The notes under the pieces: model-generated | Told to the model about the DNA's origin: nothing | What the model saw: the letters and a program-made list of their open reading frames with translations, nothing else | Database searches by the model: none | Position numbers and translations under genes: made by a program | Shown here: piece after piece, positions 1 through 12,297 of the stretch | Layout: each line of letters begins with the position of its first letter | How positions within the stretch are numbered: position 1 is the stretch's first letter | NCBI GenBank assembly: GCA_963691815.1 | Contig: OY829668.1 | Coordinates: 14,244,643-14,308,642 of the forward strand | Reading direction: 5' to 3' | From: Echiichthys vipera | Taxonomy: Eukaryota; Chordata; Actinopteri; Perciformes; Trachinidae | Length of the DNA: 64,000 bases

Positions 1-630
1 TCTGGAGTGGGGTGAAAATCCGGCACGCTGTAATACTGCGTGTACCGGGCTCTGCTTCTCCTGTGATCTCCTCATGAAAATGTATAATTTCCAACGACGC
101 CAAGGGAGAACTAGAGGACAATATTAATGTATTCTCCAGGAATTGGAATGCATGAAGTGCTTGGAGCGTTGCCCACTAGACCAAGTACCACAAGCACTAT
201 GATTACAGCGTGTATCCCTGCAGGAATAATTCAGCACAATGCGAGCTTTCTGTGCTGCATTTATTTCTGATAAATCATATTTCAAAACGAGCTGCACGCT
301 CTTTTATACCCCATCAATCAGCGCTCAGAACACTGAGGTGGTCCACAGGGAACGCTGTTGTGGGTAAATAATGGTGCATTTAAATCAGGCTGAGAGCAAC
401 CGACCTGTGATCCTGGTTTCATTTAATGACACAAATAAGAAGCATTTGACAAGGGATAAGTGACGTGGTTTTTGGACATTTCACATGGGAAGCATTCAGA
501 GGCACATGCGTTACATTTAAAGCAGTTCCTACCTTTCTGGCATGTCCCACAACGCTTTTACTCTGCCTCCCTCCAAAGTCCCACCCTCTTCCCTCTGCCT
601 GACCTCTGACGCTCCCTCCTCCCTGACGCG
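1..630. other. Non-repetitive stretch, no gene recognised
   Basis: Unique-looking DNA without a supportable exon, RNA gene or repeat. Confidence 0.3.
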
Positions 631-890
631 TAACATATAAACAGTTGAAATAGTTAGCTAAGAGTAACAGATAAACAGTTGAAATAGTTAACTTTAAGTA
701 ACATAAACAGTTGAAATAGTTAGCTTAAAGTTACAGATAAACAGTTGAAATAGCTAAAAGTAACAAACAGTTAAAATAGTTAGCTAAAGGTAACAAATAA
801 ACAGTTGTAATAGTTAGCTAAAAGTAACAGATAAACAGTTGAAATGGTTAGCTTAAGTTACAGATAAACAGTTGGAATAGCTAAAAGTAC
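631..890 (+). repeat. ~34-bp AACAGTTGAAATAGTTAGCT minisatellite
   Basis: Seven to eight copies of ATAAACAGTTGAAATAGTTA plus GCTAAAAGTAACAG with small length changes (spacings of 32-36 bases). Confidence 0.9.
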
Positions 891-894
891 TACG

Positions 895-1640
895 TTCAAT
901 CTAGTTCCACTATTTGAACGTCCAACCATGACCCAACTTGGACGTCATATTGACGTACATTATTTGACCTTTGAACCGGGGACATTTTTTGGACGTCTGT
1001 GACAGGTGCAGGAAATGTACATGATGTGTCTTCTTTGGTTATTTTACATTTTCCTGTTTTTCTGTAACTGGTTTATTTTCAATAATCAAATTTACTTATG
1101 CATATATGGATTTTTTACATTAATCTGTTTTTTTTTCATTTGGAAATGCAATTATAATTGTGTAAAATAATTTCATGGTAGCCTATCCACCTTATTATGA
1201 CCGAACACTCCGACATTCAAATGCTACCGAGCCACAAAATGTAGGTAAGGAGCAACAAGCTAACGTTAGCGCCTCTGCTAGGGTCAGAGGTTCCATCCCT
1301 GCCCTGCCTCGTGTCATGATTGTTGTGTCCTTGGGCAAGACACTTCACCTACCTTGTCTCGTCTGAATGCTGTAGTTTGAGGTGGTGGTCGGAGGGACCG
1401 TAGGCCATGAATATCGGCCATAAGGTCTGCTACTCTAGAAAAGTGCTGTTGTTCTTATTATTATTATGGAAGTAAACTTAAATGAGTCCAAATTTGATGT
1501 TGAAAAGACGTCCACAAATGACCACATTTGGAAATAGCCCTTACAAGGAGGTCCCACGGACGTTAACATTGGACGTCGTCTGGCGTTACAAAAAAAATGA
1601 AATTGGACATCCAAAAACATTGACGTTCACTCCCATGTCA
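895..1640. other. GGACGTC-rich stretch and dispersed-repeat fragment
   Basis: GGACGTC/GACGTCC words cluster at 920-1005 and 1500-1620 and may be the two sides of one element. Between them, 1270-1430 contains TTGTGTCCTTGGGCAAGACA and GGTGGTGGTCGGAGGGACCG, parts of a common fish interspersed repeat. The CCTTGGGCAAGACAC word is also found, inverted, in the repeat at 7475-7735. Confidence 0.45.
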
Positions 1641-2099
1641 CATTGCGTGACAGGAACTATCCGGCTGTTTCATCTTTCAAAATATGATTTCCCGTCCAAG
1701 CCTTGTATTTCTACAACCCTGCAGTGCCTTGTTGCCTGTTGTTTGACAGATTTGAGTTCAAAAAACAACGTTATTGTCATTTTACCTTTCTTATGGATGA
1801 AAAAGATGTCTGAATGACCAAAGAGGTGATGGTTACGTTCACATGTTCGGCTGTTGTTGTCTGATTTGTTTCAAAGGAGCAATTGGACCCGGAAATCTTA
1901 TTTTGAAAGGGTGTTACGTCAGACTGAACAGCCGGATCAAACCTATAATGTATCCACGAAAAAAAACTTTAAACTAGAAGTCTGCCACTAGATAATCAGG
2001 AAATGTAAACGCGACCCGTACTGACTAAAGGTTCAAGCAATGGACAGAGAAAGGTATCACTGCTCTGTGTACCTTTACAAAGATGGAACATGTCAGGTT

Positions 2100-2689
2100 T
2101 GTCAGGATCCCATCCTGGCAGTCCTTCCCTTTTCCTTTTGTGCTTGTGTTTGTCTTCCTCTGTCTGTGTTTCCATTTATGTGTCCTCCCTCTCTTTGTTT
2201 GTCTGTTGGAGACGAGAGGCGTGGTTTTCCGGATAAGCTGTTACCAATTCCACTAATCACCTCCCCAGCAGTATAAGAATCCGGATGTGAGACGCATTCG
2301 GCGCCAGATCGTTTCATCATCTACGTTGTATCGTGTTCTGATCGTTTGCTCCCCTCTGTTCTCTGAGATTGCTATTCCGTTACGTGTTTTGATGTTCTTT
2401 GTTCCTTTTTGCTCCAGTTACCCGTAATCCTGTTCCCCTGTTTGCATCCCAGTCTGCCTGCCTTCCACCCGCTTGTGTTTTTCCCATGATCGTCTCGCTG
2501 TTGTTTCGCTAACTCACCTACACTGGACTCGCTCTGGAGAGCAGCACCTTCACTTGGTCCTTACTCCTTTTCCCCTTGCACACTGGACACTGTTGTTTTT
2601 TCATTAAAGACTCATTAGCACCTGATTCTGTTTCCGTGTCTGCATTTGGTTTCCAGTTCTCCGAGTTTTTCCCAGTGCCGTTCATGACA
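2100..2689 (+). mobile_element. Solo LTR of a retrotransposon (Gypsy-like)
   Basis: A 590-base segment bounded by TGTCAGG ... TTCATGACA, so the termini form TGTCA/TGACA inverted repeats. Inside are a TATA element (AGTATAAGAATCC, about 2271) and an ATTAAAGA poly(A)-type signal (about 2604), ordered U3-R-U5 as in an LTR. The flanking five bases (aggtt and atgtt) match 4 of 5, consistent with an aged target duplication. No internal region or second LTR is nearby. The Gypsy-type assignment is inferred from sequence style. Confidence 0.7.
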
Positions 2690-2934
2690 ATGTTTGAGCC
2701 TTCAAGACTCAAAGGTGGAATTTGGTCCCTTTATAGATTACCAGGCGAAAATGGAATTGAATGGTGGAATTAAAACCAAACGGATGCACATCTCCTGGGC
2801 AGATCTCAGGTCGTCTCAGCCGTCTAGGGACAGTAGAAGAAGCTCAACACTGTGAAAAAACAAACAAATGGGAATCAGAGCTAAATATAGCGATTCAGAC
2901 GAAGAGAGGTATTAAATGTGCATGACACTGTGTT

Positions 2935-3165
2935 CTAACACTTAGAAGAGTGTGGAGAGAGTTTGGTTGGAAGAATCTCACTAGGCTCTTCATAACAGCC
3001 CTGATCAGATCATAGACAGCTAAAAAAGCACAGCAACTGGGATAAAGCTGCGCCCCCAGGGAAAGAGCAGCGGTTTGAGGTTTTATACACAGTATGTATC
3101 CAATGGAAAAGAAGAAATTAAAGGAGATATCTTTGACAAGAACTGGGGAAAATGGATCATTTACA
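2935..3165 (+). mobile_element. Decayed L1-like LINE ORF2 fragment
   Basis: Pieces in three different frames read VWREFGWKNLTRLFIT (from about 2953), NWDKAAPPG (3035) and FDKNWGKWIIYI (3132). The W-x-E-F-x-W-K ... R-F-x-T and terminal W-x-K-W-I-x-Y-I patterns are those of the C-terminal part of fish L1/Tx1-type ORF2, as I remember it. Multiple frameshifts and stops show it is inactive. Confidence 0.5.
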
Positions 3166-3284
3166 TTCCTAACTGTCCCTGGTGTACATGTTTAATGTGG
3201 TGCTGTCTTGTGGAATGATGTATGGATGCTCATGATTCATCACAATGGAAAGTAAAAAAAAAAGATTCAGTGATTTGATGTGAT

Positions 3285-4010
3285 TTTACAGCGTTCTACG
3301 TGTGAAACGTTTGAAAGCATGTGTTTTTTTGGACATTTCACATGTGAAACGTTTGAAAGCACCTGGTTTTTGGGATATTTTACATTTGAAAGCACCTGTT
3401 TTTTCTTATATTTGACGTTTTAAAGCATAGGGTTTTTGGCGTTTTACATGTGAAACGTTTAAATACATGTTTTTTTTGACATTTCACAAGTGAAACGTTT
3501 GAAACCCCAAAGGTTTTTGACATTTCACATGTTAAGTATTTGAAAGCACTGTTTTTTTTCGCATATTTGACATTTGAAGCATATTTTTTGGGCATTTTAC
3601 ATGTGAAACGTCTGAAAGCACCTGGTTTTTCGGTTCTTTTACATTTTTGACATTTTTTGAAATGTTTGAAAGTGCTTGTTTTATGGATATTTCACATGTG
3701 AAACATTCAGAGGAAGATGTAGTTTTTGTACATTTCATATGAAACATTTTGAAAGCACGTGTTTTTTTATGGACATGTCACATGTGAAACATTTAAAAAC
3801 ACGTGTGGTTTTAGGCATTTTACATATGAAACGTCTGAAAGCACCAGGTTTTTCGAATATTTTACATTTAAAACCACATTGTTTCTGACATTTCATGTGA
3901 AATAGTTGAAAGCAAACATTTTGGGTTATTTCACATTTGAAAGCACATGGTTTTGGAGTTTAACATGTGAAACGTTTGAAAGCACATTGTTTTTAGATGG
4001 GTTTTTTTTT
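3285..4010 (+). repeat. 42-bp array with TTTCACATGTGAAA palindromes
   Basis: About 17 degenerate copies of a ~42-bp unit: ACATTTCACATGTGAAACG, TTTGAAAGCACCTG, TTTTTTGG. The 14-base TTTCACATGTGAAA is a perfect palindrome in several copies. Frames on both strands (3380-3888) are by-products. Confidence 0.9.
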
Positions 4011-4014
4011 GCAC

Positions 4015-4904
4015 CTTTCTTTCACATCTTTCATTTATGTATATATTGTTTGTATTTTTTGCACGTTTAAACCAATCAAACCAAAGCCGTATGACTTCCA
4101 ATGCATATATTCTGATTATTATCATTAGCCTGTGTGATAAATGTGATCACGAGTCAAGTAAACAGCATTTTGAACAACTGCAGCCCACTGCTACATTAGA
4201 TAACACAGCAGTGAAGGCAATGTGACTCACTGTTATTGGACAGCATCTTTGATGAGCACAGCTGTGAGACAGACTCGCAGCTCAGGGTTAAATGTTGGAA
4301 AGTCGAAAATGAGAGCAGAATCTTTCTCTTCCTCTGAATATATATATAATATAATACATATGTACCAGTCAGTCCTTATCACGAGCTCCCGCTGAATATT
4401 TCTGCAGGCGCTCCCAGAGAACTGTGTTGCTCTGCTTTTATCACAAATCCACTCTCTTTGATGGAATATGTGTAAATTGTAGGCCATGCAGCAGAAGCTT
4501 TAAGCTGCTTTGTTTAACTGCTGAATTGGACCTTAAGTAAGAGAAAGTATGTATTTTAACATCACTAAAGTAGCAAAACTCATTCCTGTTCTCCATTAAG
4601 GACCCATATTTCACCGTAAACCACTGTGTTACCAAATACATCAACAAACAGAGCTCCTGTGGTTCGTGAAACAGATTATGTGGAATATTTCTCCTCTTTC
4701 TGTCTTTAAACTCGCCATGAAAATGAGAATTAAGAAGATGTGGAATCCATAATTCATCTCCAGCTGTTAATTACAATATGTGTAATGACTTCCTTGAGTT
4801 TCTTCCACTTCAGAGCTGCAGTGTCCAAGTAGGTTTTGTCCTACATTCTCAAACTCCATGGCCACAGCTGTCTAATGACACTGTGAACAGCTCATAATCA
4901 TCAG
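4015..4904. other. Non-repetitive stretch, no gene recognised
   Basis: Unique-looking sequence; 4.68-4.86 kb has the look of conserved non-coding DNA. No supportable exon. Confidence 0.3.
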
Positions 4905-5590
4905 TGTGTACAACCAATCACAGCAACAGAAAATATGACCTACAACCAATCACAGCAATGAAATGTGACCTACAACCAATCACAGCAACAGAAAATATGA
5001 CCTACAACCAATCACAGCAATGAAATGTGACCTACAACCATTCACAGCAACAGAAAACATGACCTACAACCAATCACAGCAATGAAACGTGACCTACAAC
5101 CAATCAAAGCAACAGAAAACATGACCTACAACCAATCACAGCAATGAAACATGACCTACAACCAATCACAGCAACAGAACGTGACCTACAACCAATCACA
5201 GCAACAGAACGTGACCTACAACCAATCACAGCAATGAAATGTGACCTACAACCAATCACAGCAATGGGACCTACAAACAATCACAGCAATGAAATGTGTG
5301 CCACAACCAATCACAGCAACGTGACCTACAACCAATCACAGCAACGTGACCTACAACCAATCACAGCAACAGAAAACATGACCTACAACCAATCACAGCA
5401 ACAGAACGTGACCTACAACCAATCACAGCAATGAAATGTGACCTACAACCAATCACAGCAATGGGACCTACAAACAATCACAGCAATGAAATGTGTGCCA
5501 CAACCAATCACAGCAACGTGACCTACAACCAATCACAGCAACAGAAAACATGACCTACGACCAATCACAGCAACAAAACGTGACTTAATT
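4905..5590 (+). repeat. 30-32-bp array of CCAAT boxes
   Basis: About two dozen copies of GACCTACAACCAATCACAGC plus AATGAAATGT or AACAGAAAAT(A/C). Nearly every unit holds ACCAATCA, the NF-Y/CCAAT-box core, in the same orientation; a few are mutated (ACCATTCA, AACAATCA). The 96-codon frame at 5144-5434 is an artefact. Confidence 0.94.
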
Positions 5591-5594
5591 GATT

Positions 5595-7474
5595 GACGGT
5601 GTTTTCGAGTGCGCCGCGGCCCGTCACGGCTCAAGCGAAGGACCACTTACCTTTGGTCTCGTTTATGCTGCCCTGGAACAGTTTGGTCAGTGTTAAACGT
5701 CAACAAAGCTGCAGAAGCTAATTTCCAGAGCTGCTGTGCTGGAGACAGGTCATTGCACCTGCAGTGCTTTATCATTCAAAGTGGTTCGGTGGAGGGAGAG
5801 GCATTTTAGAAAAAGACCCGAGCCGCTGGAATGAAACGAGAATCCAGTGTCAAGTTTAAGTGGGCCCCGTTTAAAGTTAAAGTCGATGCAGCACATTGCA
5901 AAATTACCTCCTCCTCTGAACGGACAGCACACGCTATCGTGTCACTTACAAGTTAGCAGGAGGAGAAGCTGCTCCAACATGTCTCCGGTCCGGCTAATAA
6001 AGGGTCGTGACATCAGTACTCCCAAGGCCAGGAGCACATGAGAGCTCTTTCACTAAAGTGGAAGCCTGATTGAACGCCTGGGCGACCGCGGAGGGCATGA
6101 GTCAAGTCAGTCATGGAGGACTCCTGGGAGAGAAGATTGTATTGATTTCATCTTCACATGACTGGAACAAACCGCAGAAAAACACAGCTGTGTGTCAGCG
6201 ATACGTCCAGGGCTGAAAGGATGGTAAATATTGTGACCGGCGGGTCGGCTTGTAAGCTCTTTTAACACCAATTACCCTCTGCATTTTCACATCGGTACAA
6301 GAGACAGAGATTCTCTCAAAGTTGAAGGTCTTCCGTCTCATCTCAATAATAGCATTCATCAACCTGAGGGGAGTTTAATTTGCAGCACAAAGTGAAGATG
6401 AGAGAAACAGCCCTGGGGATGAACTGATTCATCTCTATTTCTTCCTTTTTGGAAGAAATATGAAGTGCTGATTATCATCTTTCTGTATTTTAGCACGGAC
6501 CTGTCTCTAAGAAAAGACATCATGGTCATAGACTGAACGGTCAGTTTGTTCTCCTATAATGCACACTCTAATGTGTATCGTGCATAACCAACGCTGCAGC
6601 TGTTGAAACGGCGAACATGTGTTTTATTTACGTAGGCCAAGTCCAACAACCTAACTCATCCAGATGATCCTAAGTTTCTCTGCATATCCATCTGGGAACT
6701 CTCGTATGGAGATCTTTTGGGAAGGCGAAAATACTGGTTGCTGATTGGATAAACCATCTGTCTATCACCAACACACGGGCCAAATCAACCAATCAGATCA
6801 GCGAAGCGTTTGACGTGCTTACAGCGTCGAAGCAAAGCTCAGAAAGTAAACAACATGTGGGTAAAGGATTATTTGCAGTTTGTGTAACGTGGATTTACGG
6901 ATTGTAGACACAATTTCAGGAGCCCGGTCGATATTCTTACAGAAGGATCACAGAGAAAAAAGAGTTAGCGAGCGGCTTGCTCCATAGCTGTGCTCATCTC
7001 ATCCGTGGAAGCCTCCATGTTGTTTACACTGAACAGTCGCTCCTCGTTTCCTCACATAAATCCGCCTCAAAACCAAAGCTGATTGGTTCAGTTGCTTGGC
7101 AAACGGCTCCAAATTTTCTCCACCGCATGTTACCGGACTGATCTGAGCGTAAAACACAATGGAGCTCAGAGATCAGGATGTTGTCACGCGGCTATTAGTC
7201 CACACGTGTGATAAAAATATTAAAAAAAAATTCTGTCCATATGAAACCGCAATATCCGCTTCATACAAGCAGTAGTTGGCGAGAGCACTCCTAACAGGAA
7301 AGGCGTTTAGCCAATTACAAGGCTGGAAAAATTCATACCAGAAAAACAACAATGGCGAACCGGGACCGGGCAGATTCCTTTGTGTGGGCTGACAGTGAAG
7401 TTGAGTTACTTCTCACTGTCACTCGTGAATTTAAAATCAGCAAAATTCATGAAAATGTGGATTGGGAGTCATGT
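5595..7474. other. Mostly non-repetitive stretch, no gene recognised
   Basis: 6.05-6.55 kb is balanced and unique-looking, like conserved non-coding DNA. The part around 6.69-6.83 kb (tctcgtatggagatctttt, caaccaatcagatcagcg) may be an interspersed repeat. I cannot support any exon. Confidence 0.3.
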
Positions 7475-7735
7475 AAATGGTAAATGGACTTGTACTTGTA
7501 TAGCGCCTTTCTAGTCTTCTGACTACTCAAGGTGCTTTCACACCACTTGTCCCATTCACCCATTTACACTGATGGCAGTGGACATCTACATACCATCTAA
7601 TCTAATGTAACCATTCACACCACATTTACACACCATTGCGCAGCACAGGGAGCAATTTGGGGTTCAGTGTCTTGCCCAAGGACACTTCGACATGGAGGAG
7701 GACGACCCACTCTATCTCTGAGCCACAGCCGCCCC
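7475..7735 (+). mobile_element. Common fish dispersed repeat (TATAGCGCCTTT ... CCCAAGGACAC)
   Basis: Words TAAATGGACTTGTACTTGTA, TAGCGCCTTTCTAGTCTTCT, GTGTCTTGCCCAAGGACACT and CTGAGCCACAGCCGCCCC in this order are those of a very abundant teleost interspersed repeat, as I remember it. No coding frame. Probably a non-autonomous element. Confidence 0.75.
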
Positions 7736-8814
7736 TAATGCTCATGTCAGTACAAGTATGGTGATATGTAAGCTCTTTTTATTGAGCAATGCTGTGAGAC
7801 GTCCTCCGACTTCCCTCATCAAAAAGAGGAAATAACCAGTGCTCCACAAGTCTCCATGGATACAACATACTGTTTACCGTCGCACAGTTTGATGCCAAAC
7901 AATTTCTACAAGAAATTGCGGTTTTCCTCAGTTCTCCTGTCCACACATGACTGCTGAAACAGGACTTTTCCAAAAAGATCACCCTGGACTCTCCGGTTTC
8001 AGGAGTCCATAGCTGTGGCTACGTTTGGATGAAATGCCAAACCGTGCAGAGAAACACACGGTTTTAAAAACACCCGTGTTCGTATGGACCGCCCCTTGAA
8101 TTAAATGAGTTCAATCGTTGTGTTCTAAAACTGCGCCTCTTCTAGACTTTTCAAATGTTATCGGACCGCATAGCTCAAATTCTTGCGGGGGGTTGCGACG
8201 CTCAAACAAATGTGTCAGCGGAGGAACCAGACATCTCTTTCACCATGTAAGTCAATGGAAAGAGCCAAAAAGAAAGTATTTTCGGGCACCAGGGCGTCAC
8301 GGTGATGGACCCAGAAGAGTTCCTTGGTTTTTGCTTCTACAAAAATAGCCCTCAGACTCTTCTGGGGCCCTGGTCCCCCCGGGTGTCGATGAATACCTGG
8401 TCCTACCCCAGAGTCATTTGTCCATTCCTGGTACAGTGGGAGAGGGGTAATACAAACCAAACACAGATTTCAAATGTCCCAGCTCCCAGCAGCAGCCCAA
8501 CCTCCTCTCTTTGTTCACATTTTGGGTTTGTGAATTCTCATGTGAATGTAAATGTCCTTAATGAATTCAGCAACTGCTACGACTCTCCAGGAAACAAAGG
8601 CAAATTGATACCACACTCGCATGAAATATATTAAAGTGCATGTTGAATCGGTCCTGAATTTAGTTGAATAATAAGCATTACAACTCGCAGGGGGCTTCTG
8701 CCTTCACTCATGCATTTATTTAAGGCAGACGGCAAATATGTGCTGGAAAGTTTGCTTGGAAATGGAGTCATGAGACATTCAAGAGACACTGTTGAGGGAA
8801 GGGAAAGTGCAAAC
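7736..8814. other. Non-repetitive stretch, no gene recognised
   Basis: Overlapping opposite-strand frames (8118-8348, 8302-8634 plus; 8215-8460 minus) show no domain or splice logic. A piece near 8020-8100 resembles a dispersed repeat. Confidence 0.3.
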
Positions 8815-9395
8815 CTTAACTATCTGATCTTAACCATTGAACATCAACGTCTAACCTTAAACATCTAACTTTAACCATAACCATCTAACTTAACCCATCC
8901 AACCTTAACCATCTAACCTTAACCATCTAACCTTAACCATCTAACTTTAACCATCCAACTTTAACCATCTAACTTTAACCATCAAACCTTAAACATCTCA
9001 TTTTAACCATCTTACCTTAAACATCTAACTTTAACCATCTAACTTTAACCATCTAACAATAACCATCTAACCTTAACCATCTTACTTTAAACATCTAACT
9101 TAAATCATCTAACTTTAACCACCTAACTTTAACCATCTAACTTTAACCATCCAACTTTAACCATCCAACTTTAACCATCTAACTTTAACCATCTAACTTT
9201 AACCATCAAACCATAAACATGTAATTTTAACCATCTAACCTTAAACATCTAACTTTAACCATCTAACAATAACCATCTAACCTTAACCATCTAACTTTAA
9301 ACATCTAACTTAAATCATATAACTTTAACCATCTAACCTTAACCATCTAACTTTAACCATCTAACTTTAACCATCTAACTTTAACCATTTAAAAT
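8815..9395 (+). repeat. 14-bp minisatellite (CATCTAACTTTAAC), small array
   Basis: About 40 copies of the 14-mer ATCTAACTTTAACC with CCTTAACC and CTTAAACC variants, starting with a longer variant (CATTGAACATCAACGTC). It is the reverse complement of the 3.2-kb array at 39391-42609 and more diverged. Confidence 0.94.
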
Positions 9396-10721
9396 CAATT
9401 CCTAACCCTGCGATACTTTCTCAGATCTTGGGTTCCCATCTAGACGCAACCCCTTGAGGTGCACCATAGAGTGGTTGACCAGACTTTTAATCTGGCATTC
9501 AAACCAACTTATTGAACCACAGGTCCACTGGACTCAACGAGGCTGGTGTGAACACGCCCAAGATGGGTGTACAAAGCAGCTATGAATCTTTAAATGAAAC
9601 GTAACTGTATAAATCAGCAAAGGGATTAGTATACTCCACCTCTAATGTGAGCACAATATACTCCAGAGAGATATGTATTTGTTCAGGAGTTACTATGCCA
9701 ACCACCAACCACTCTGTGAAACATCAACTAGAAAATCAGTCCACTTTATTCTGCTGCCTAGTTTACAGCAAACATTAGAGGCAGAAAGCAATGACCTCAA
9801 TCAACAGGAATGCAATACAATTTGGACTGCGCCAGAATCACTCACAGAAACGCCAGCGGCAGAGGAGGCAGGTTGGCAGAAAGTGGGTAAACGACATCAC
9901 ATCATCACAAAACCTAGAACACTCTGAACATCATAAATGAATGTTATGTAACAGTGAAGAGTGGATGTTTCCCTTAATATCTACTCCTGTTCCAAGTCTT
10001 TTTCACTGTGTCTGACATCTTCTTTTGTGCCGTCTCCCAGCAGAGCTTCTTAAAAGCCTTTCATTTGAGATCAGTGCCAAGAAAGAACATGTCTAACTTA
10101 TAAAAACCCATGTACATGTTTTCCAAACCAACACTCAGTAGGTATTACTATCAAAAGCCTTAAAATGGGAATGCCGACCAAATATCAGTTTTCCTGGTGG
10201 AATAATATTTAAGGTTAAGATATTCCTGCATGGTTTCTACAATTCAACATGTCCCAATCCAATATTTTCCCTTATTATATGTATATAAAGGGTTTATTGT
10301 ATACCAAAATGTTTATAGTGAACATGCTGTCATTGTAAAGACAACAGATTTCATTTGTTTTCCCGACAAGAGAGACGATAAGATCAGGATACGACAGCAT
10401 GCTTCTAGCTAGCTGTTAGCCAGCCTACCTCCATGTAGCGTGTACTCCATGTAGTTTATTGATGAGAGAAGACACAGGTGCGTGCACAGCAAACTGGTGC
10501 ACGCGCACTGACGAGCACTCAATGGAAGGAAGCGTAGGAGCACGGTGGTAGAGGGGGAAGGGCGTGAGAGTTATAAACGTTCGAAATTTGACTTTCCTAC
10601 TGCAGCTTTAACTGTAACTTATAAAGTTAGGCAACATAACATTAACCATATTGCTAATTCTAGTACAGCAGCACCTATTTTGCAAACACATTGGAGATCA
10701 CGGAGGTTCCCATAGGAATTT
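9396..10721. other. Non-repetitive stretch, no gene recognised
   Basis: Unique-looking DNA. The frame at 9673-9927 (84 codons) has no recognised domain. Parts near 10.44-10.62 kb resemble fish interspersed sequence, but I cannot name it. Confidence 0.3.
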
Positions 10722-10885
10722 GTCACCGTCACCTTTTGTTGGTGAAAATGAAAATCTTGGCTTATTTTGTCATTCTGTTGGCTAAAATTGTTCTTTTGTT
10801 TGCTAAGACAGTTATTTCGTTGGTGAAAATCATTTTTATTGTTTGCTAAAATCGTTCTTTTGTTGGCTAAAATCGTTGTGTTTTT
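10722..10885 (+). repeat. 21-bp GGCTAAAATCGTTCTTTTGT minisatellite, short copy
   Basis: About seven degenerate copies of the unit seen at 11880-12297, same strand. It overlaps the minus-strand frame 10619-11044, which is therefore unlikely to be a gene. Confidence 0.85.
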
Positions 10886-11295
10886 TGTGCGTTGCTGTAC
10901 TTGTGGTTGGACGTTTTTTTCACAGTTGTTTTCCGGTTCGTTATGGCTTTTTTCTGAACCTAACCAAGCGTTCCTATAGAAATGAATGGACTTTTGGTTG
11001 ACTCCTGTACGTCCATAGATAATTGCTTGTGGATGAAGCATCAAGTTTTACATATTTAGCGACTGGCTAGTTAGTTAGCATGCCAATCTCCCCATGCTTC
11101 ACACTACAAAGGTTACCATCATAAACACAAAACTCTTCATTATTTCTGCATGAGATCTTCATCCACAATAAAGACAACAACTCTGACATCTGTGTCTTTT
11201 TGTTTTGACTGAGCGACACCTGGCAGTTATTTTCCACCGTGGATCTTTGACGATATCTGCTCTTTCAATACACTTTCCACTTGGCAAACTAAAGC

Positions 11296-11430
11296 ATGAA
11301 TAGACTTTTATTTACGGTTGTTTTGGCACTCACAGCATCATTTGTAACCTTGTGGAAGGCATTGAGAAACGCTGCTGCTAAGGGCATCAGGTCAGTAAAC
11401 ACATGCGACCTTGTTCGTCATGATTTTTAA
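11296..11430 (+). CDS. Possible small first exon or micro-ORF (unassigned)
   Basis: A 44-codon frame begins MNRLLFTVVLALTASFVTL, a basic N-terminus followed by a hydrophobic stretch that looks like a signal peptide or anchor, then WKALRNAAAKGI. A good splice donor (CAG|gtcagt at 11390/11391) cuts it after codon 31, so it could be a first coding exon. I found no matching second exon and recognise no family. Chance is quite possible. Confidence 0.15.
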   Translation: MNRLLFTVVLALTASFVTLWKALRNAAAKGIRSVNTCDLVRHDF

Positions 11431-11570
11431 TCTTTACAGCAAGCATTCAAAATAAGCAGAAAACGACCAGGTTTGAAACTTTACCGGACTCTAACGATCA
11501 GGTAGATCTGTTCAAGGGTTGTTGTTTTCCATGGAGACATTTACCTCCCAATTAGTTTCATTCTCCCATC

Positions 11571-11596
11571 ACCACCAGCAGCAGCAGCAGCAGCTC
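11571..11596 (+). repeat. (CAG)n microsatellite
   Basis: Short run of CAG triplets in non-coding sequence. Confidence 0.85.
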
Positions 11597-11879
11597 CGCT
11601 TTAGTTGTGTAAAGTGAAGGTATTATATTCTTTACTCAAGACAGTATTAGTCACAGCTCGTGACTCAGGTGAATATGTGTCATGAACCATAAGCACGAAC
11701 AAACAACAGCCTACCACGCTCACTTTACTTGGGCACAGTTCTATAACAGAGTAAATTGGACAGTTTTTTATTATCCTCACTGCTGTCTGGATTTGCTGCC
11801 ATGTTTCATGCCATCTGTTTTCCACAAAGTCACAATATCAGACATCAATTCAAATGTTAGAATTCTTTTCTTGGCTAAG

Positions 11880-12297
11880 ATGGTAAATTGTTCTTTTGTT
11901 GGCTAAAACTTTCTTTTGTTGACTAAAATCGTTCTTTTGTTGGCTAAAATCGTTCTTTTGTTGGCTAAAATCATTGTTTTGTTGGCTAAAATGGTTCTTT
12001 TGATGGCTATAACGTTCTTTTGATGGCTAAAATTGTTCTTTTGTTGGATAAAATTGTTCTTTTGTTGGCTAATATAGTTCTTTTGTTGTCTAAAATCATT
12101 GTTTTATTGGCTAAAATCATTCTCTTGTTGGCTAAAATCGTTGTTTTGTTGACTAAAATTGTTGTTTTGGTGGCTAAAAAGTTGTTTTCTTGGCTAAAAT
12201 AATTATTTTCTTGGCTAAAATCGTTATTTTCTTGGCTAAAATCCTTGTTTTCTTGGCTAAAATTGTTGTTTTGTTGGCTAAAATTGTTCTTTTGTCA
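11880..12297 (+). repeat. 21-bp TCTTTTGTTGGCTAAAATCG minisatellite
   Basis: About 20 copies of a 21-bp unit GTTCTTTTGTTGGCTAAAAT plus C, degrading to TTTTCTTGGCTAAAAT. The heptad frame at 12020-12202 is an artefact. The same family is at 10722-10885. Confidence 0.93.

Noticed and set aside
9396..9560. tRNA-like GGTTCCCATC / box words
   Set aside because: No cloverleaf, A-box or anticodon stem could be built around it.
10619..11044. 141-codon minus-strand frame
   Set aside because: It overlaps the 21-bp GGCTAAAATCG minisatellite, which explains its Asn/Gln-rich periodic middle part; no family recognised.
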